64,000 nucleotides of DNA from an uncultured Granulosicoccaceae bacterium (GTDB lineage: Bacteria > Pseudomonadota > Gammaproteobacteria > Granulosicoccales > Granulosicoccaceae), in the NCBI GenBank assembly GCA_937981955.1, contig CALJNA010000020.1, forward strand, positions 23,647 to 87,646, in the 5' to 3' direction. A program made the position numbers and the translations under genes. Numbering within the stretch: the first letter of the stretch is position 1; every line of letters begins with the position of its first letter. The notes beneath the pieces are model-generated. The model made no database searches, had not been told where the DNA came from, and saw nothing but the letters and a program-made list of their open reading frames with translations. This document shows positions 43,117 to 52,935 of the stretch, piece after piece.

Positions 43117-43923
43117 ATGAGTCTCGTCGGAACTTTGGGCAAAGTTGCCCTCGGAATGGTAGTAGCAAGAGGTGTGGGCAAAGTCATGAGTGGCGGCGGT
43201 GGCGGTGGCCTCGGTGGATTGCTCGGTGGTCAGGGCGGTGGTGCAGCCGGTGGTCTTGGCGGATTGCTCGGTGGCCAGGGTGGTGGTGCAGCTGGTGGTC
43301 TTGGCGGATTGCTTGGTGGCCAGGGTGGTCAGCAAGGTGGTGGTCTTGGCGGATTGCTCGGTGGCCAGGGTGGTGGTGCAGCTGGTGGTCTTGGTGGACT
43401 ACTCGGCGGCGCAACACAAGGTGGTGCTGGTGGACTGGGTGGTTTACTCGAAGGTCTTGGCGGTGCCGGTGGTGCAGCGGCCGCGGGTGGAGCTGCAGGC
43501 GGACTCGGTGGTTTATTAAACGGTGCTTTACAAGGTGAACAACCTGCACAACAACCAACTCAGCAGCAAGAAGAAACAGCCAAGATTCTTATTCAGGCGA
43601 TGGTAAATGCTGCAAAATCTGATGGCCAGATTGATGAGAACGAACAGCAGAAGATCGTCTCTAATCTTGGAGAAGAAGTGTCTGAAGAAGAGCGTGCATT
43701 CGTGTTAAGCGAAATGCAGGCACCACTTGATGCCGATGCATTTATCCAAAGCGTACCGCGTGGTGCAGAGCAACAGGTTTATCTAATGTCTTTAATGGCG
43801 ATCGATCTGGACTCTCAGGCAGAAGCCCAATACCTTGACAAACTGCGTGAAGGCTTTGGCATGACGCAGGAAGCATCTAATGCCATTCATGCACAGCTTG
43901 GTGTTCCACCTCTGTATGGCTAG
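43117..43923 (+). CDS. Glycine-rich DUF533/TerB-like protein
   Basis: A 268-residue protein. Residues 31-140 are seven copies of GLGGLL in a Gly/Ala/Gln-rich array, and the C-terminal 120 residues (AKILIQAMVNAAKSDGQIDE, EQQKIVSNLGEEVSEEERAF) are the all-helical DUF533 domain seen in YebE, related to TerB. YebE-type proteins have a membrane-proximal N-terminus; here MSLVGTLGKVALGMVVARGV could be a weak membrane segment. AGAGGAA precedes the ATG. The gene is followed by a terminator. The repeat array is much longer than in YebE. Confidence 0.82.
   Translation: MSLVGTLGKVALGMVVARGVGKVMSGGGGGGLGGLLGGQGGGAAGGLGGLLGGQGGGAAGGLGGLLGGQGGQQGGGLGGLLGGQGGGAAGGLGGLLGGATQGGAGGLGGLLEGLGGAGGAAAAGGAAGGLGGLLNGALQGEQPAQQPTQQQEETAKILIQAMVNAAKSDGQIDENEQQKIVSNLGEEVSEEERAFVLSEMQAPLDADAFIQSVPRGAEQQVYLMSLMAIDLDSQAEAQYLDKLREGFGMTQEASNAIHAQLGVPPLYG
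43207..43431 (+). repeat. Five tandem 45-base coding repeats
   Basis: Five units of 45 bases encode GLGGLLGGQGGGAAG or close variants, followed by two diverged units. They are in the reading frame of the DUF533 gene. DNA-level identity between units 2 and 4 is near total, which suggests recent expansion. Confidence 0.92.
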
Positions 43924-43974
43924 CATCTGACGCCAGCCAAAAATTGGCTGTTGTAATCAGAGCATATTGATATG

Positions 43975-44012
43975 AAAAACCCGGCGCTGCAGCAGCAGTT
44001 GCCGGGTTTTTT
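43975..44012 (+). terminator. Rho-independent terminator
   Basis: AAAAACCCGGC and GCCGGGTTTTTT flank a loop of 15 bases that is itself partly self-complementary (GCTGCAGCAGC). It ends the DUF533 transcript. A second hairpin CAGCCAA/TTGGCTG is at 43934-43950. Confidence 0.88.
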
Positions 44013-44177
44013 CTTTTCCACATTGCGAAAAAGCAGGCTAATGCAATAAATAAGGATGCTCAGACGTTGTATCAGGGGTGAACTTCGTTCATTTAACGCG
44101 ATCAAAAGCGCTAGTGCGTGAAACCGTGTGCTAATCGGCTTTTGGCGTTTAATCCACACCGACAGGTAAAGTAACTG

Positions 44178-46583
44178 ATGATAAAAACGGGCATATCAAC
44201 CGCTTTCGCAACCGCTCTTTTGCTTGTGTCCACGTTGTCGGGTTTGTCCGGCCCTGTAATGGCCGCCGAATCAGAAGAACACTTAACGACGCATGCAACA
44301 CAGATGATCGCGTTGGACGAATCGCCTGATTTGTCTAAAAAACTGCTTGCTGCATACGAGCAGCGCGGCGATGGATACGTTCCTCGTACCGAGCACGTGC
44401 TCGCTGATGGCAAACCGGCCTTTATCAATCGGCTTATTCTCGAAGATTCTCCTTACTTGATTCAACACGCTCACAACCCGGTGAATTGGTACCCGTGGGG
44501 AGAGGAAGCCTTTGCGCTGGCTAAAAAATTGGATAAGCCGATTTTTCTGTCGATTGGTTATGCCACGTGCCACTGGTGTCATGTCATGGAACGAGAGAGC
44601 TTTGAAAATTTATCGATCGCTGCACAACTGAACGCGGGTTTTATTCCGGTCAAAGTTGATCGCGAGCAGCGCCCTGATGTTGATGCCAGCTACATGTCGG
44701 CTGTGACCATCATGAACGGGAATGGCGGCTGGCCCATGTCATCCTGGTTAAATGTAGAAACCAAACCGTTTTATGCCGGAACGTACTACCCACCAGAAGT
44801 GTTTAGCGACTTGCTTAATCAGATATCAAATGTGTGGTACCAGGGTCGTGAATCACTTGAACAACAGGCAACAGAATTATCAGACGCTGTTGCAGCCAGC
44901 AACCAGCTGTCAGGCAAGGCAATTGAAATCGGACGTACGGTCATAGACAGGGCGGTTAGCGATATTGTTGCAAGCTTTGATGACTTACAAGGAGGCTTTG
45001 GCGCAGCGCCGAAGTTTCCACAGGAATCAAAGCTGTTCCTGTTACTCGATCATGCGCGCAGACATAACGATGAAGCCGCATTGGAAGCTGCGCATATGTC
45101 TTTGCAAGCCATGGCTGCCGGTGGTATTCATGATCAGGTCGCCGGTGGGTTTCATCGTTACGCAGTAGATAACGAATGGCTGGTTCCTCACTTTGAAAAA
45201 ATGCTTTATAACCAGGCGTTATTAAGCCGAAATTACCTAAACGCTTACGCAATAAATGGTGATACTGAACACAGGCGTACGCTTGAGCGAGTACTTGACT
45301 ATGTGCTGCGCGAAATGACTTCACCCGAAGGTGGCTTCTATTCAGCAACCGATGCAGACTCAGCCGGTGCTGAAGGCACTTTTTTCGTCTGGACACCAGA
45401 TGAGCTTACTGAAGTGCTTGGAAAAGAAGATGCAAAGCTTGCGATTGAGCTATGGAATGTAACTGAAACCGGTAACTTTGAGCACAGCAACATTCTGCAC
45501 TTCAACGGGTCTCTTGCAGAAGTCGCGAAAGATCAGGATTTGAGTACCGATGAACTAATCGCAAAGATTGATGCCATGAGCGATGCGCTGCTGCAAGCCA
45601 GGCAATCGCGAGAGAAACCGATTCTTGACGATAAAATTATTACGGCTTGGAACGGCATGATGATTACTGCGTTTGCCGAAGCTGGCGATGTATTGAATCG
45701 GTCTGACTATATCGAAGCTGCTGAAAAGGCAGCGAATTTTATCTGGGCAAACAACCGACAAGAAGACGGACAGCTGTTACGCGCCTGGTATGCCGGCAGT
45801 GCCTCTGTTGATTCGTCGCAGGAAGACTATGCCTATCTGGCAGAGAGTTATCTGATGTTATATGACCTGACCGCTAAAGAAGGTTGGTTAACGAGGGCAG
45901 AAGCATTGGCCAATACCATGCAGAAAAAATTCTGGGACTCAGAATCTGGCGGGTATTTTATTGGTACCGAAACAGTCGGTGCTGTGCGACCTAAGGACTT
46001 GTACGACAGCTCTATCCCAACAGGTAATTCTGTGGCGATGCGTGTGTTAACCCGATTATGGCATCGAACCGGCAGAGATGTATTCAAGCAGCGTGCTGAT
46101 GCATTGCTTGTTGCGTTTTCTGGTTATTTAAGTGCATACCCGTCAGCCTTTGCTTATTTGCTGACATCGGCCAGCGACTTGATCATGGGTGAGTCCGGAC
46201 ACCGTCATTACGTTGCACGAGGGAACGTTAAAATTCAGGCTATGCGGCACCAGGGTGAAATTCATGTTGAGCTGGATATGGCGCCTGGCTGGCATGTCAA
46301 TGCGAACAAGCCGAACCAGGACTATTTAATTCCAACAGCTCTTATGGATAGCAATGGGGACGAAGTTGTGAAAGCCCGATACCCGGAAGTCGTTAGCAAG
46401 ATGCTCGGTTTTAATACCTCAGGAGAGCTTGCGCTGTATGAGAACAAAGTCGTAATCAAAGCACCCCTACCTGAATCAGGCGATGCGGCCATGGCCACCT
46501 ACACATTGCAATTGCAGGCATGCGACGAAACTATCTGCCTGGCGCCTGAAGATGTTCCATTGACGATTTCGATGACAAACTAG
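44178..46583 (+). CDS. Exported DUF255 thioredoxin-like protein fused to a DsbD-alpha-like domain
   Basis: An 801-residue protein with a signal peptide ([20 protein letters not shown]). Residues 85-250 are the DUF255/YyaL thioredoxin-like domain with [20 protein letters not shown] and the active pair Cys131-His-Trp-Cys134 in ATCHWCHVM. An alpha-toroid (six-hairpin) domain follows to about residue 670 ([17 protein letters not shown]). The last 125 residues, with [20 protein letters not shown] and [16 protein letters not shown], resemble the DsbD N-terminal periplasmic domain. The usual family members are cytoplasmic and lack this tail, so the export and fusion suggest a periplasmic redox role. 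Confidence 0.88.
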   Translation: MIKTGISTAFATALLLVSTLSGLSGPVMAAESEEHLTTHATQMIALDESPDLSKKLLAAYEQRGDGYVPRTEHVLADGKPAFINRLILEDSPYLIQHAHNPVNWYPWGEEAFALAKKLDKPIFLSIGYATCHWCHVMERESFENLSIAAQLNAGFIPVKVDREQRPDVDASYMSAVTIMNGNGGWPMSSWLNVETKPFYAGTYYPPEVFSDLLNQISNVWYQGRESLEQQATELSDAVAASNQLSGKAIEIGRTVIDRAVSDIVASFDDLQGGFGAAPKFPQESKLFLLLDHARRHNDEAALEAAHMSLQAMAAGGIHDQVAGGFHRYAVDNEWLVPHFEKMLYNQALLSRNYLNAYAINGDTEHRRTLERVLDYVLREMTSPEGGFYSATDADSAGAEGTFFVWTPDELTEVLGKEDAKLAIELWNVTETGNFEHSNILHFNGSLAEVAKDQDLSTDELIAKIDAMSDALLQARQSREKPILDDKIITAWNGMMITAFAEAGDVLNRSDYIEAAEKAANFIWANNRQEDGQLLRAWYAGSASVDSSQEDYAYLAESYLMLYDLTAKEGWLTRAEALANTMQKKFWDSESGGYFIGTETVGAVRPKDLYDSSIPTGNSVAMRVLTRLWHRTGRDVFKQRADALLVAFSGYLSAYPSAFAYLLTSASDLIMGESGHRHYVARGNVKIQAMRHQGEIHVELDMAPGWHVNANKPNQDYLIPTALMDSNGDEVVKARYPEVVSKMLGFNTSGELALYENKVVIKAPLPESGDAAMATYTLQLQACDETICLAPEDVPLTISMTN

Positions 46584-46906
46584 ACCCTCATCTCGACCCG
46601 AGCAAGGACGCTCATATCCATTCTTTTTTGCTTTAAGCCAGTTGCAAAATCGTCTGCTTTCCAAGCGTGGAGTTTGGTGAGCATCTTTGTCTGTCAACGC
46701 CCTGACGCATCCTGTCGAGATACCGCCACTTTGTCATCAAGCACGGTGTGAAGGTCTGTTTTTAACGAGCATGTGGCTGGTTTTAGTGCATTTCAGGCCT
46801 TTGTCACGTAAGTCTTTTGTCACGGTACTTGCACCACATCCAGATGAATCCTGAGCATGTCGTTCAGGGCCCGAATTCAACGAATTCACTTCAGGAGATC
46901 GTGGTC
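46584..46906. other. Intergenic region without recognised feature
   Basis: A 320-base gap between the DUF255 gene and the VWA lipoprotein. No gene or clear hairpin was found; it should hold the promoter of the following operon. Confidence 0.6.
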
Positions 46907-48418
46907 ATGCGTGCGATTGTTCTAGCGCTGATTGCCTGCTTTACTTTGCTGGCATGTGATAAAGAAAACTCTGCCAGGCTGCGAAACACCGGGCCGGTAT
47001 CCGGTGGTGATTTTCTATTCGATGATGAGAACGGCGATGCTCCCTCAGGTGAAACGCTGTTGCGGGTTAATTCCCGCATTAACAGCACATCTGCTGACGG
47101 TACAGAAGCTGATCTTGTGTTGACTTATACGCTCGACCCCCACATCCGAAAAGCAATACAACCAGGCTCGTTTGTACGTTTTGATTACGTGGCACCCAAT
47201 ACACCGGGCCGGATTGTCGGGCGTTCAGTTATCACTGATGAGCTTGGTGGAAGTGTGGAAGTCACGATTCCAACAACGGATGAAGATGCCAAACTCGTTG
47301 CGTCAGTTGATGGGTTGCAGCCAGGAATTATTGAAGACAACGGAGTTCTAGTTGCACAAATGCCTGCGATTCTTACCCGTGAAACAACTGATTTGTCACG
47401 AGTGAACGATTTACGAGCGGAACTGGTGGATGGCAGTTATGAATCTGAACTGGTAGGCGATCGTCGCATTCATCGCTTTGCCGTTCGTGTAACTGATCCT
47501 ACTGCCGGACCGATCGAAGAGCTGCTGAACAATGGCGAGCGGCCTGAAGATGTTGAATATTCCATATCGGGTCTGGAGCAAAATGCGTCGATGCACTTTT
47601 TAGCGTTTGAAGACGCTGTTGAAGATGTGGAATCTCCGGTCACCGTTTCGTTTACCGAATTTCCGCTGGCTGTGTATCTGGTCATTGATATCTCTAAAAG
47701 CATTGTTGACTCAAGACAAGTTCATCATCTGACCAACGCGGTATCAAGTTCAGTTGTAGCACTGACTCAGAACGCCAAATTTGATTATCGGGTTTTCAAC
47801 GCACAGGTCAGTCGCCTTGCCAGTTTACGGGAACTGGATTTTGATTCTGGTGATTCTTCAGGTACTGCACTGTACTATGCACTGGATACGGCCTTGTCCG
47901 ATATTGAAAATTTTGGGTCAATCAATCAGGACAAAGTCATCATGGTTTTTACCGATGGAAAAGATAGAGCCAGCCGAAACCATTACAATGATGACTTTAT
48001 CGACAACGAGCAGGTACACGAATACATCGTCGATCGTGTCAACCAGGTTCGCCGGGCACAGCAGAATTCGCTTGGTCGGCAACTGGATGTGTACACCATC
48101 GGCTTTTATGAGTCGGGCAGCGAGCTGGATGTGCCAGAGGAAATTGGCAAACTAGACAAGATAGCGGCTGCGGGTGGAACTAATCAGAGCTACAACAATC
48201 TGAACGTAACCGATATTGACGATGCTTTTGCGGCTGTGGTGCAAAACATTCGCGGCGTTTACTATTTGCAGTACAGCTCGCAACAAACCGCCGACAACAA
48301 TCCTCTGGAACTGGTGGTCAAGGTTAATGGGCATGAGGTGTGTTTGCCGCTGCCAACCGAATATCAGGCGACAACACAGTCACAGGCGAACACAATTTGT
48401 CAGAACTACGCCAGATAG
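46907..48418 (+). CDS. VWA-domain lipoprotein upstream of pqi genes
   Basis: A 503-residue lipoprotein (LIACFTLLACDKE). ATG 46907 follows AGGAG; an earlier in-frame start at 46817 has no such support. Residues 40-255 are two beta-rich domains of unknown type. A von Willebrand A domain follows with the metal-site motif DISKS, a Thr near GTALYYAL and Asp in MVFTDGKDRAS. VWA domains bind partner proteins through a divalent metal. It lies 23 bases upstream of pqiA, so cotranscription with the lipid-transport genes is likely. Confidence 0.85.
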   Translation: MRAIVLALIACFTLLACDKENSARLRNTGPVSGGDFLFDDENGDAPSGETLLRVNSRINSTSADGTEADLVLTYTLDPHIRKAIQPGSFVRFDYVAPNTPGRIVGRSVITDELGGSVEVTIPTTDEDAKLVASVDGLQPGIIEDNGVLVAQMPAILTRETTDLSRVNDLRAELVDGSYESELVGDRRIHRFAVRVTDPTAGPIEELLNNGERPEDVEYSISGLEQNASMHFLAFEDAVEDVESPVTVSFTEFPLAVYLVIDISKSIVDSRQVHHLTNAVSSSVVALTQNAKFDYRVFNAQVSRLASLRELDFDSGDSSGTALYYALDTALSDIENFGSINQDKVIMVFTDGKDRASRNHYNDDFIDNEQVHEYIVDRVNQVRRAQQNSLGRQLDVYTIGFYESGSELDVPEEIGKLDKIAAAGGTNQSYNNLNVTDIDDAFAAVVQNIRGVYYLQYSSQQTADNNPLELVVKVNGHEVCLPLPTEYQATTQSQANTICQNYAR

Positions 48419-48441
48419 GCGACTGGCAACAACAAAGAACA

Positions 48442-49080
48442 ATGAATAGCAACACGAGCCGCAAGGTTTCCTTTGATGACCTGATCGCCTGCCACAGTTG
48501 CGATTGGCTACATTATCGCACCCTGATCAAACCCGGAACCCGTGCGTCATGCGCTCGTTGTGGACATGAACTCTACACACGAAAACCATTCTCAATTGAC
48601 CGTACGCTTGCCGCATCCATTGCAGGCATGGTCTTTTTGTTGTTAAGTCTGACATTGCCATTTTTGTCACTTTCGCGTGGTGGAATATCTTCGAGTATTT
48701 CTGTGCTGGATGCCGTGGGGGCATTATGGTCAAGTGATATGCGGTGGCTGGGGATATTGTCGTTAGGCATGATTGCTTTTTTACCGCTCATCCGATTGTG
48801 TTTGCTAATCTGGGTTATGTTTCGCTTGCGCTACCGTCTTGGCATTACGCAAAACATGCGGCGCGCCATGCGTTGGGCTGAAAAACTTGAACCCTGGGCG
48901 ATGGCCGAAATTTTCATGGTCGGTGTGGTGGTGTCGTTAGTCAAAATTGCAGATCTTGCTACCTTGAGCGTCGGCCCCGCATTCTGGGCATTGCTAGGTT
49001 TAATTTTCACAACGTGCTTTATCAGCATTTTCTTTTGCAGAGATTCAGTGTGGCGACTACTGACAACACACTCGGCGTAA
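48442..49080 (+). CDS. pqiA: PqiA-like protein, first half
   Basis: A 213-residue membrane protein of the PqiA family. It starts with a zinc ribbon (CHSCDWLHYRTL, CARCGHEL) followed by four membrane helices (AASIAGMVFLLLSLTLPFLS, ILSLGMIAFLPLIRLCLLIW). E. coli PqiA has two such units in one chain; here they are split into two genes. PqiA is the inner-membrane partner of the MCE-domain protein PqiB in lipid transport. The chosen start is ATG 48442. Confidence 0.9.
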   Translation: MNSNTSRKVSFDDLIACHSCDWLHYRTLIKPGTRASCARCGHELYTRKPFSIDRTLAASIAGMVFLLLSLTLPFLSLSRGGISSSISVLDAVGALWSSDMRWLGILSLGMIAFLPLIRLCLLIWVMFRLRYRLGITQNMRRAMRWAEKLEPWAMAEIFMVGVVVSLVKIADLATLSVGPAFWALLGLIFTTCFISIFFCRDSVWRLLTTHSA

Positions 49081-49679
49081 CAGCGCAGCAGGCTGGTCTT
49101 GCGCGCTGTGATTATTGCGGTGCCTTGCATCGCTTGCCGGTTGAGGACAACTGCCGCCTGTGTGGTGCAGTTGTTCGCAGCCGAAAACGAAACAGCTTGC
49201 AGCGAACCTGGGCATTCCTGATCGTGGGTCTCATGGCTTACATACCCGCCAATCTGTACCCAATTATGTTGACCAAGTCGTTTAGCGGTAATACCAGCGA
49301 CACGATCTTTAGTGGCGTTATATCGTTGGCACAATCGGGCAGTGTCTTCGTCGCCTTGGTCGTGTTTGTGGCCAGTGTGGTAATCCCGGTGGCCAAATTT
49401 GTGATTATTGCCGGTTTGGCACTGAGTCTGCATTTTCGCTGGGATATGTCTGAACACACTCGCCATGTATTGCATACGATTACTGAGTTTATCGGTCGCT
49501 GGTCGATGATCGATGTGTTCGTCGTGGCCGTTTTGGCAGCTCTGATTCAACTTGGTGCTATTCTCACCATTGAGCCTGGCGCTGGTATTAACGCGTTCGC
49601 ACTTTCGGTGGTATTCACCATGTTTTCGGCGACTTCACTCGATCCACGACTCATCTGGGATGGTGCAAAGGATGGCTAA
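49050..49679 (+). CDS. pqiA: PqiA-like protein, second half
   Basis: A 209-residue second PqiA unit: zinc ribbon CDYCGALHRLP and CRLCGAVV, then four membrane helices (FLIVGLMAYIPANLYPIMLT, VFVALVVFVASVVIPVAKFV). It begins at GTG 49050, overlapping the first pqiA by 31 bases in another frame, and overlaps pqiB by eight bases. Together the two equal one E. coli PqiA. The duplicated zinc ribbons argue that both halves are functional and not products of a recent frameshift. Confidence 0.88.
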   Translation: MATTDNTLGVTAQQAGLARCDYCGALHRLPVEDNCRLCGAVVRSRKRNSLQRTWAFLIVGLMAYIPANLYPIMLTKSFSGNTSDTIFSGVISLAQSGSVFVALVVFVASVVIPVAKFVIIAGLALSLHFRWDMSEHTRHVLHTITEFIGRWSMIDVFVVAVLAALIQLGAILTIEPGAGINAFALSVVFTMFSATSLDPRLIWDGAKDG

Positions 49680-51318
49680 AAGAGCGCCAGCAAAACCGGT
49701 GATCGAAACCTTGCGCGGTATTCCGAGCCGGGTGTCTCTGGTGTGGCTGCTGCCTTTGGCAGCGGTACTGTTTGCCTTGTTTGTTTTGTGGCGGGCCTAT
49801 GTTGATCGAGGACCGCTGATAGAAATCATGTTCGAAAGTGCTGGCGGAGTAGAGGCCGGCGAAACCAAAATTCGCCGCCGTGATGTTAACGTGGGTACCG
49901 TTGAAGCGGTTCGACTGTCGGATGACTTAAATTCAGTTATTGTTGAAGCGCGTTTGAATCCGCAAGTGTCTGCGTATATCGATGCCGATACTCGCTTCTG
50001 GATTGTCAATGCTCGAATTAACACAACTGAAATTTCCGGATTGAGTACCTTACTATCAGGTGCATACATCGAAGTTGATTGGGATGATCAACCCGGTGAA
50101 CGTCGAAGCGAATTTGTAGGATTAACCGAAGCCCCTTTAACTACACGTGGACTACCCGGTATGCGTGTCACTCTCGATGCTGATGAAGCTGGTTACATTT
50201 ATGTTGGTTCACCTGTTTTCTTACGCCAAATCGAAGTAGGTCGTGTGGAGCGTCGACGCTTATCCGAAGATGGCACGCAAGTCTTGTTTGATGTATTTAT
50301 TGCCGCGCCTTATCACAAGTATGTTTTTCCTGAGACGCGCTTTTACGGGGTATCTGGTGTTGAAGCGTCATTTGGTGCAACGGGCGCATCGGTCAGAGTG
50401 GAATCCATTGCTGCATTGTTTACCGGAGGCATTGCATTCGAGAACAGTGAAGCGTCCACCGCGTCAAACCCTCTGTTGCGGGACGGGGTCAATTTCAAAC
50501 TCTACGATAACAAGGCTGCCGCTCAAGACAGTCTTTTTGAGAGCACCGAAGACACTAACTACCGATACATTGCTGAGTTCGATGGTTCTGTAAAAGGCTT
50601 GCGTCCGGGAGCCCCGGTTGAATATCAGGGTTTGCGTGTCGGTAGTGTGGTGGAGGTATCTGTTGATTTGCCTGACTCGCCAAGTGAAGCACAGCGCATC
50701 TATGCAGTACTGCAATTCCAGCCTTCGCGGCTGGGCATTGGCAACGTATCGCCGGACTCAATGCTGCAAACTATGCAGCGTTTTGTGGATGAGGGGCTGA
50801 GAGTGCAGTTAGCCAGTGGCAATTTGCTAACCGGATCATTGTTGGTCAAGCTGGTAGAGAAGAGTGATGCACCAGTTGCGAGTATCGATCTTGAAGCCGA
50901 GCCGTATCCGTCGCTGCCAACCACGCCATCGGACATTGAAGCGGTAACGGCAGACGTTGAAACGCTGATCAGCAATCTGTCCAGTTTACCTCTCGATTCG
51001 CTTATTGCTGCTGCCACTGATTTGCTGCGCAATACCAGTAACATTGTTGCCAGTACAGAGATGAAGGGCTTGCCAGCGCAGATTTCAACCTCGCTTGATT
51101 CGATCAATTCGGCAACAGGTGACTTACCGGCCATGATGAAGGCACTGACCTCAGCTTCTAAAAATGCCGATGATGTGCTTGCGGGATTGTCTCCCGACTC
51201 AGAGATTTATATTGAATTGGCAGCCGCGGCTCGTGAGCTTCGCGTCGCGGCAAAGTCGATAGCCGCCTTTGCTGAACTGCTCGAGGAAAACCCCAATGCC
51301 GTTATTACCGGACGCTAA
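49672..51318 (+). CDS. pqiB: MCE-family lipid transport protein PqiB
   Basis: A 548-residue protein with one N-terminal membrane helix (VWLLPLAAVLFALFVLW) and three MCE/MlaD domains; the first begins GPLIEIMFESAGGVEAGETK, and the third has AEFDGSVKGLRPGAPVEYQG. A C-terminal helical stretch (LAAAARELRVAAKSIAAFAE) forms the needle. It forms a tunnel between the membranes for lipids. Length matches E. coli PqiB. ATG 49672 is the start; upstream codons in frame overlap pqiA. Confidence 0.95.
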   Translation: MAKRAPAKPVIETLRGIPSRVSLVWLLPLAAVLFALFVLWRAYVDRGPLIEIMFESAGGVEAGETKIRRRDVNVGTVEAVRLSDDLNSVIVEARLNPQVSAYIDADTRFWIVNARINTTEISGLSTLLSGAYIEVDWDDQPGERRSEFVGLTEAPLTTRGLPGMRVTLDADEAGYIYVGSPVFLRQIEVGRVERRRLSEDGTQVLFDVFIAAPYHKYVFPETRFYGVSGVEASFGATGASVRVESIAALFTGGIAFENSEASTASNPLLRDGVNFKLYDNKAAAQDSLFESTEDTNYRYIAEFDGSVKGLRPGAPVEYQGLRVGSVVEVSVDLPDSPSEAQRIYAVLQFQPSRLGIGNVSPDSMLQTMQRFVDEGLRVQLASGNLLTGSLLVKLVEKSDAPVASIDLEAEPYPSLPTTPSDIEAVTADVETLISNLSSLPLDSLIAAATDLLRNTSNIVASTEMKGLPAQISTSLDSINSATGDLPAMMKALTSASKNADDVLAGLSPDSEIYIELAAAARELRVAAKSIAAFAELLEENPNAVITGR

Positions 51319-51320
51319 GC

Positions 51321-51905
51321 ATGTTTAGTCGATTGATTATTTGCTGTATCAGTGTACTGGTGGTTAGCTGTGGCAGTGGCCCACCACCGAAACAGTATTT
51401 ACTTGAGCCGGTGCTAGACCCAGTCAACGAGAGTAACCCGCCAGCTATCGAAGCTGTGGCGCTGGCCGAGGTGACTGTGCCTGCCTATGCCAATGACCAA
51501 AGACTGGCAAGCCGGGATACCAGCCAACAGATTGTTTATGCCGAAGACGCTAAATGGGCAGACTCGCCTGATGAGGCGATCACGCGTGTTTTGGCGAACC
51601 GCTTACGATATTTTCTCGAAGCAACTGTCATTGTCGAACCATGGCCAAGGGGCTATGAACCGCAGGCTCGAATTGAAGTGCAACTGGATAAACTTGTGCG
51701 TGAGGCGACCGGCGGTGTGGAACTCTCCGGACAGATTCGTATTATTTCCGGTGACGGAAAAGAAATGATTGATGTGCGTACCTTTCAGTTTGTTCGCTAT
51801 GCAAATACCCGTGATCCAAATGCGTTCTTTATCGCCGTTGCCGCAGGAGTCAATGATATATCCCGCATGGCAGCCGACGCGTTGCGCGCACATTTCAACA
51901 GCTGA
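51321..51905 (+). CDS. pqiC: PqiC outer-membrane lipoprotein
   Basis: A 194-residue lipoprotein (IISCISVLVVSCGSGPPPK contains the lipobox) of the PqiC/ABC-auxiliary type, with YLLEPVLDP at the mature start, and LAEVTVPAYANDQRLASRDT and ITRVLANRLRYFLE in the fold. It anchors PqiB to the outer membrane. It follows pqiB by two bases and closes the operon. Confidence 0.9.
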   Translation: MFSRLIICCISVLVVSCGSGPPPKQYLLEPVLDPVNESNPPAIEAVALAEVTVPAYANDQRLASRDTSQQIVYAEDAKWADSPDEAITRVLANRLRYFLEATVIVEPWPRGYEPQARIEVQLDKLVREATGGVELSGQIRIISGDGKEMIDVRTFQFVRYANTRDPNAFFIAVAAGVNDISRMAADALRAHFNS

Positions 51906-52141
51906 TCCAACTCGCCGGTAAACTCTATATTTCTCATCGTATCTGGTTCTGTGTGAACCACGTCCGCTAATACGCTCGCAAAAATCGCGCATTGGTTAAA
52001 CAGCGTAAATCACCGGACGTTCCTTTCCAATTTGTTTTACTATCTAACAGCCGAATAACCGAAAAGGGTTTTCACAGGTCGAGCGATGCCTTGTCGAAGG
52101 CTGCGGTACGCTCGACATCATCAGGCTGACAGGGAAAAGTA

Positions 52142-52882
52142 ATGGCTCTTCCGAACCAATTCCAAAGCAAAAAAATATTGCTACAAGCTATCGTCGATTC
52201 TGGTTGCGTCAGTCGACATGACGCAGGTTTGAATGGCTTAAACCGCAAAGCTGCGCATATTTTTCTGAGTGGTTTTTTACTTGGTGTGGCAGCTGGTTGC
52301 AGTAACACCGTGAATGAAGCGGCAGATGACACTGGGAACAACAACGCGATCGTTGGCAACCCTTCTTCAACCGAACCGGTTGATTTGAGCGACAACGTGG
52401 ACGCTTCACAATCTCCAGGCTCGCAAACACCATCCTCTCAAAATCCAGCACCACAAGTAGATCAATCCGGCATTCCGGATAACAACGATGATCTTGCACA
52501 ACTGCTTTTAACCGATTTTGTGGTTGAGAACGAGCAGTTCATACCTACAACAGGCTGGATATGCACCGATACCTTGGACCAGCAACGTATATATTATTTT
52601 TACCCACAAGGTTTACTTGACGCTAATAGAAGTGTTGCCATAGAACGCACGCTGAACCCTAATGAAACCCTCAGTGATCTTACTTTCTTCTGGTCAGTAA
52701 CGGCATCCGATGCGATCGTGATGACAACAGTCACTCGTGACAGCAATGGTGCATTCTTATCGACAGGACAGCAATACGATTTCAATTCCATTCGATTTCA
52801 GGAGGTGGATTCGGTACAAACCTTTGTTGCCGAGACCGTATTGCGAGGCAGATTGGTTTGCGGCAACTTTTCGCTACGCTAA
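52142..52882 (+). CDS. Putative lipoprotein of unknown function
   Basis: A 246-residue protein. A lipobox-like site FLLGVAAGCSN occurs at residue 52, after an unusually long N-terminal region with two Cys-rich or basic segments, so the start may be misplaced, though no later ATG precedes the hydrophobic stretch. The mature part starts with a long Ser/Asn/Gln-rich linker, then a domain of about 110 residues (EQFIPTTGWICTDTLDQQRI) with two Cys. I do not recognise it. Confidence 0.5.
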   Translation: MALPNQFQSKKILLQAIVDSGCVSRHDAGLNGLNRKAAHIFLSGFLLGVAAGCSNTVNEAADDTGNNNAIVGNPSSTEPVDLSDNVDASQSPGSQTPSSQNPAPQVDQSGIPDNNDDLAQLLLTDFVVENEQFIPTTGWICTDTLDQQRIYYFYPQGLLDANRSVAIERTLNPNETLSDLTFFWSVTASDAIVMTTVTRDSNGAFLSTGQQYDFNSIRFQEVDSVQTFVAETVLRGRLVCGNFSLR

Positions 52883-52935
52883 ATATAATTCCAAGTTACA
52901 ATCCTCGCTCGTCTTATTTATAGCCGAAAAATGTC

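Noticed and set aside
43184..43558. A 124-residue His/Arg/Val-rich frame on the minus strand.
   Set aside because: It is the antisense shadow of the glycine-codon repeats of the DUF533 gene; its composition is fully explained by the repeat.
48831..49550. A 239-residue minus-strand frame across the pqiA genes.
   Set aside because: It lies opposite two clear PqiA proteins, has an atypical composition and no recognisable domain.
49014..49679. The split pqiA considered as a frameshift or sequencing error.
   Set aside because: Each half has its own zinc ribbon, four helices and a usable start, and the overlap is short, so two genes explain it better.
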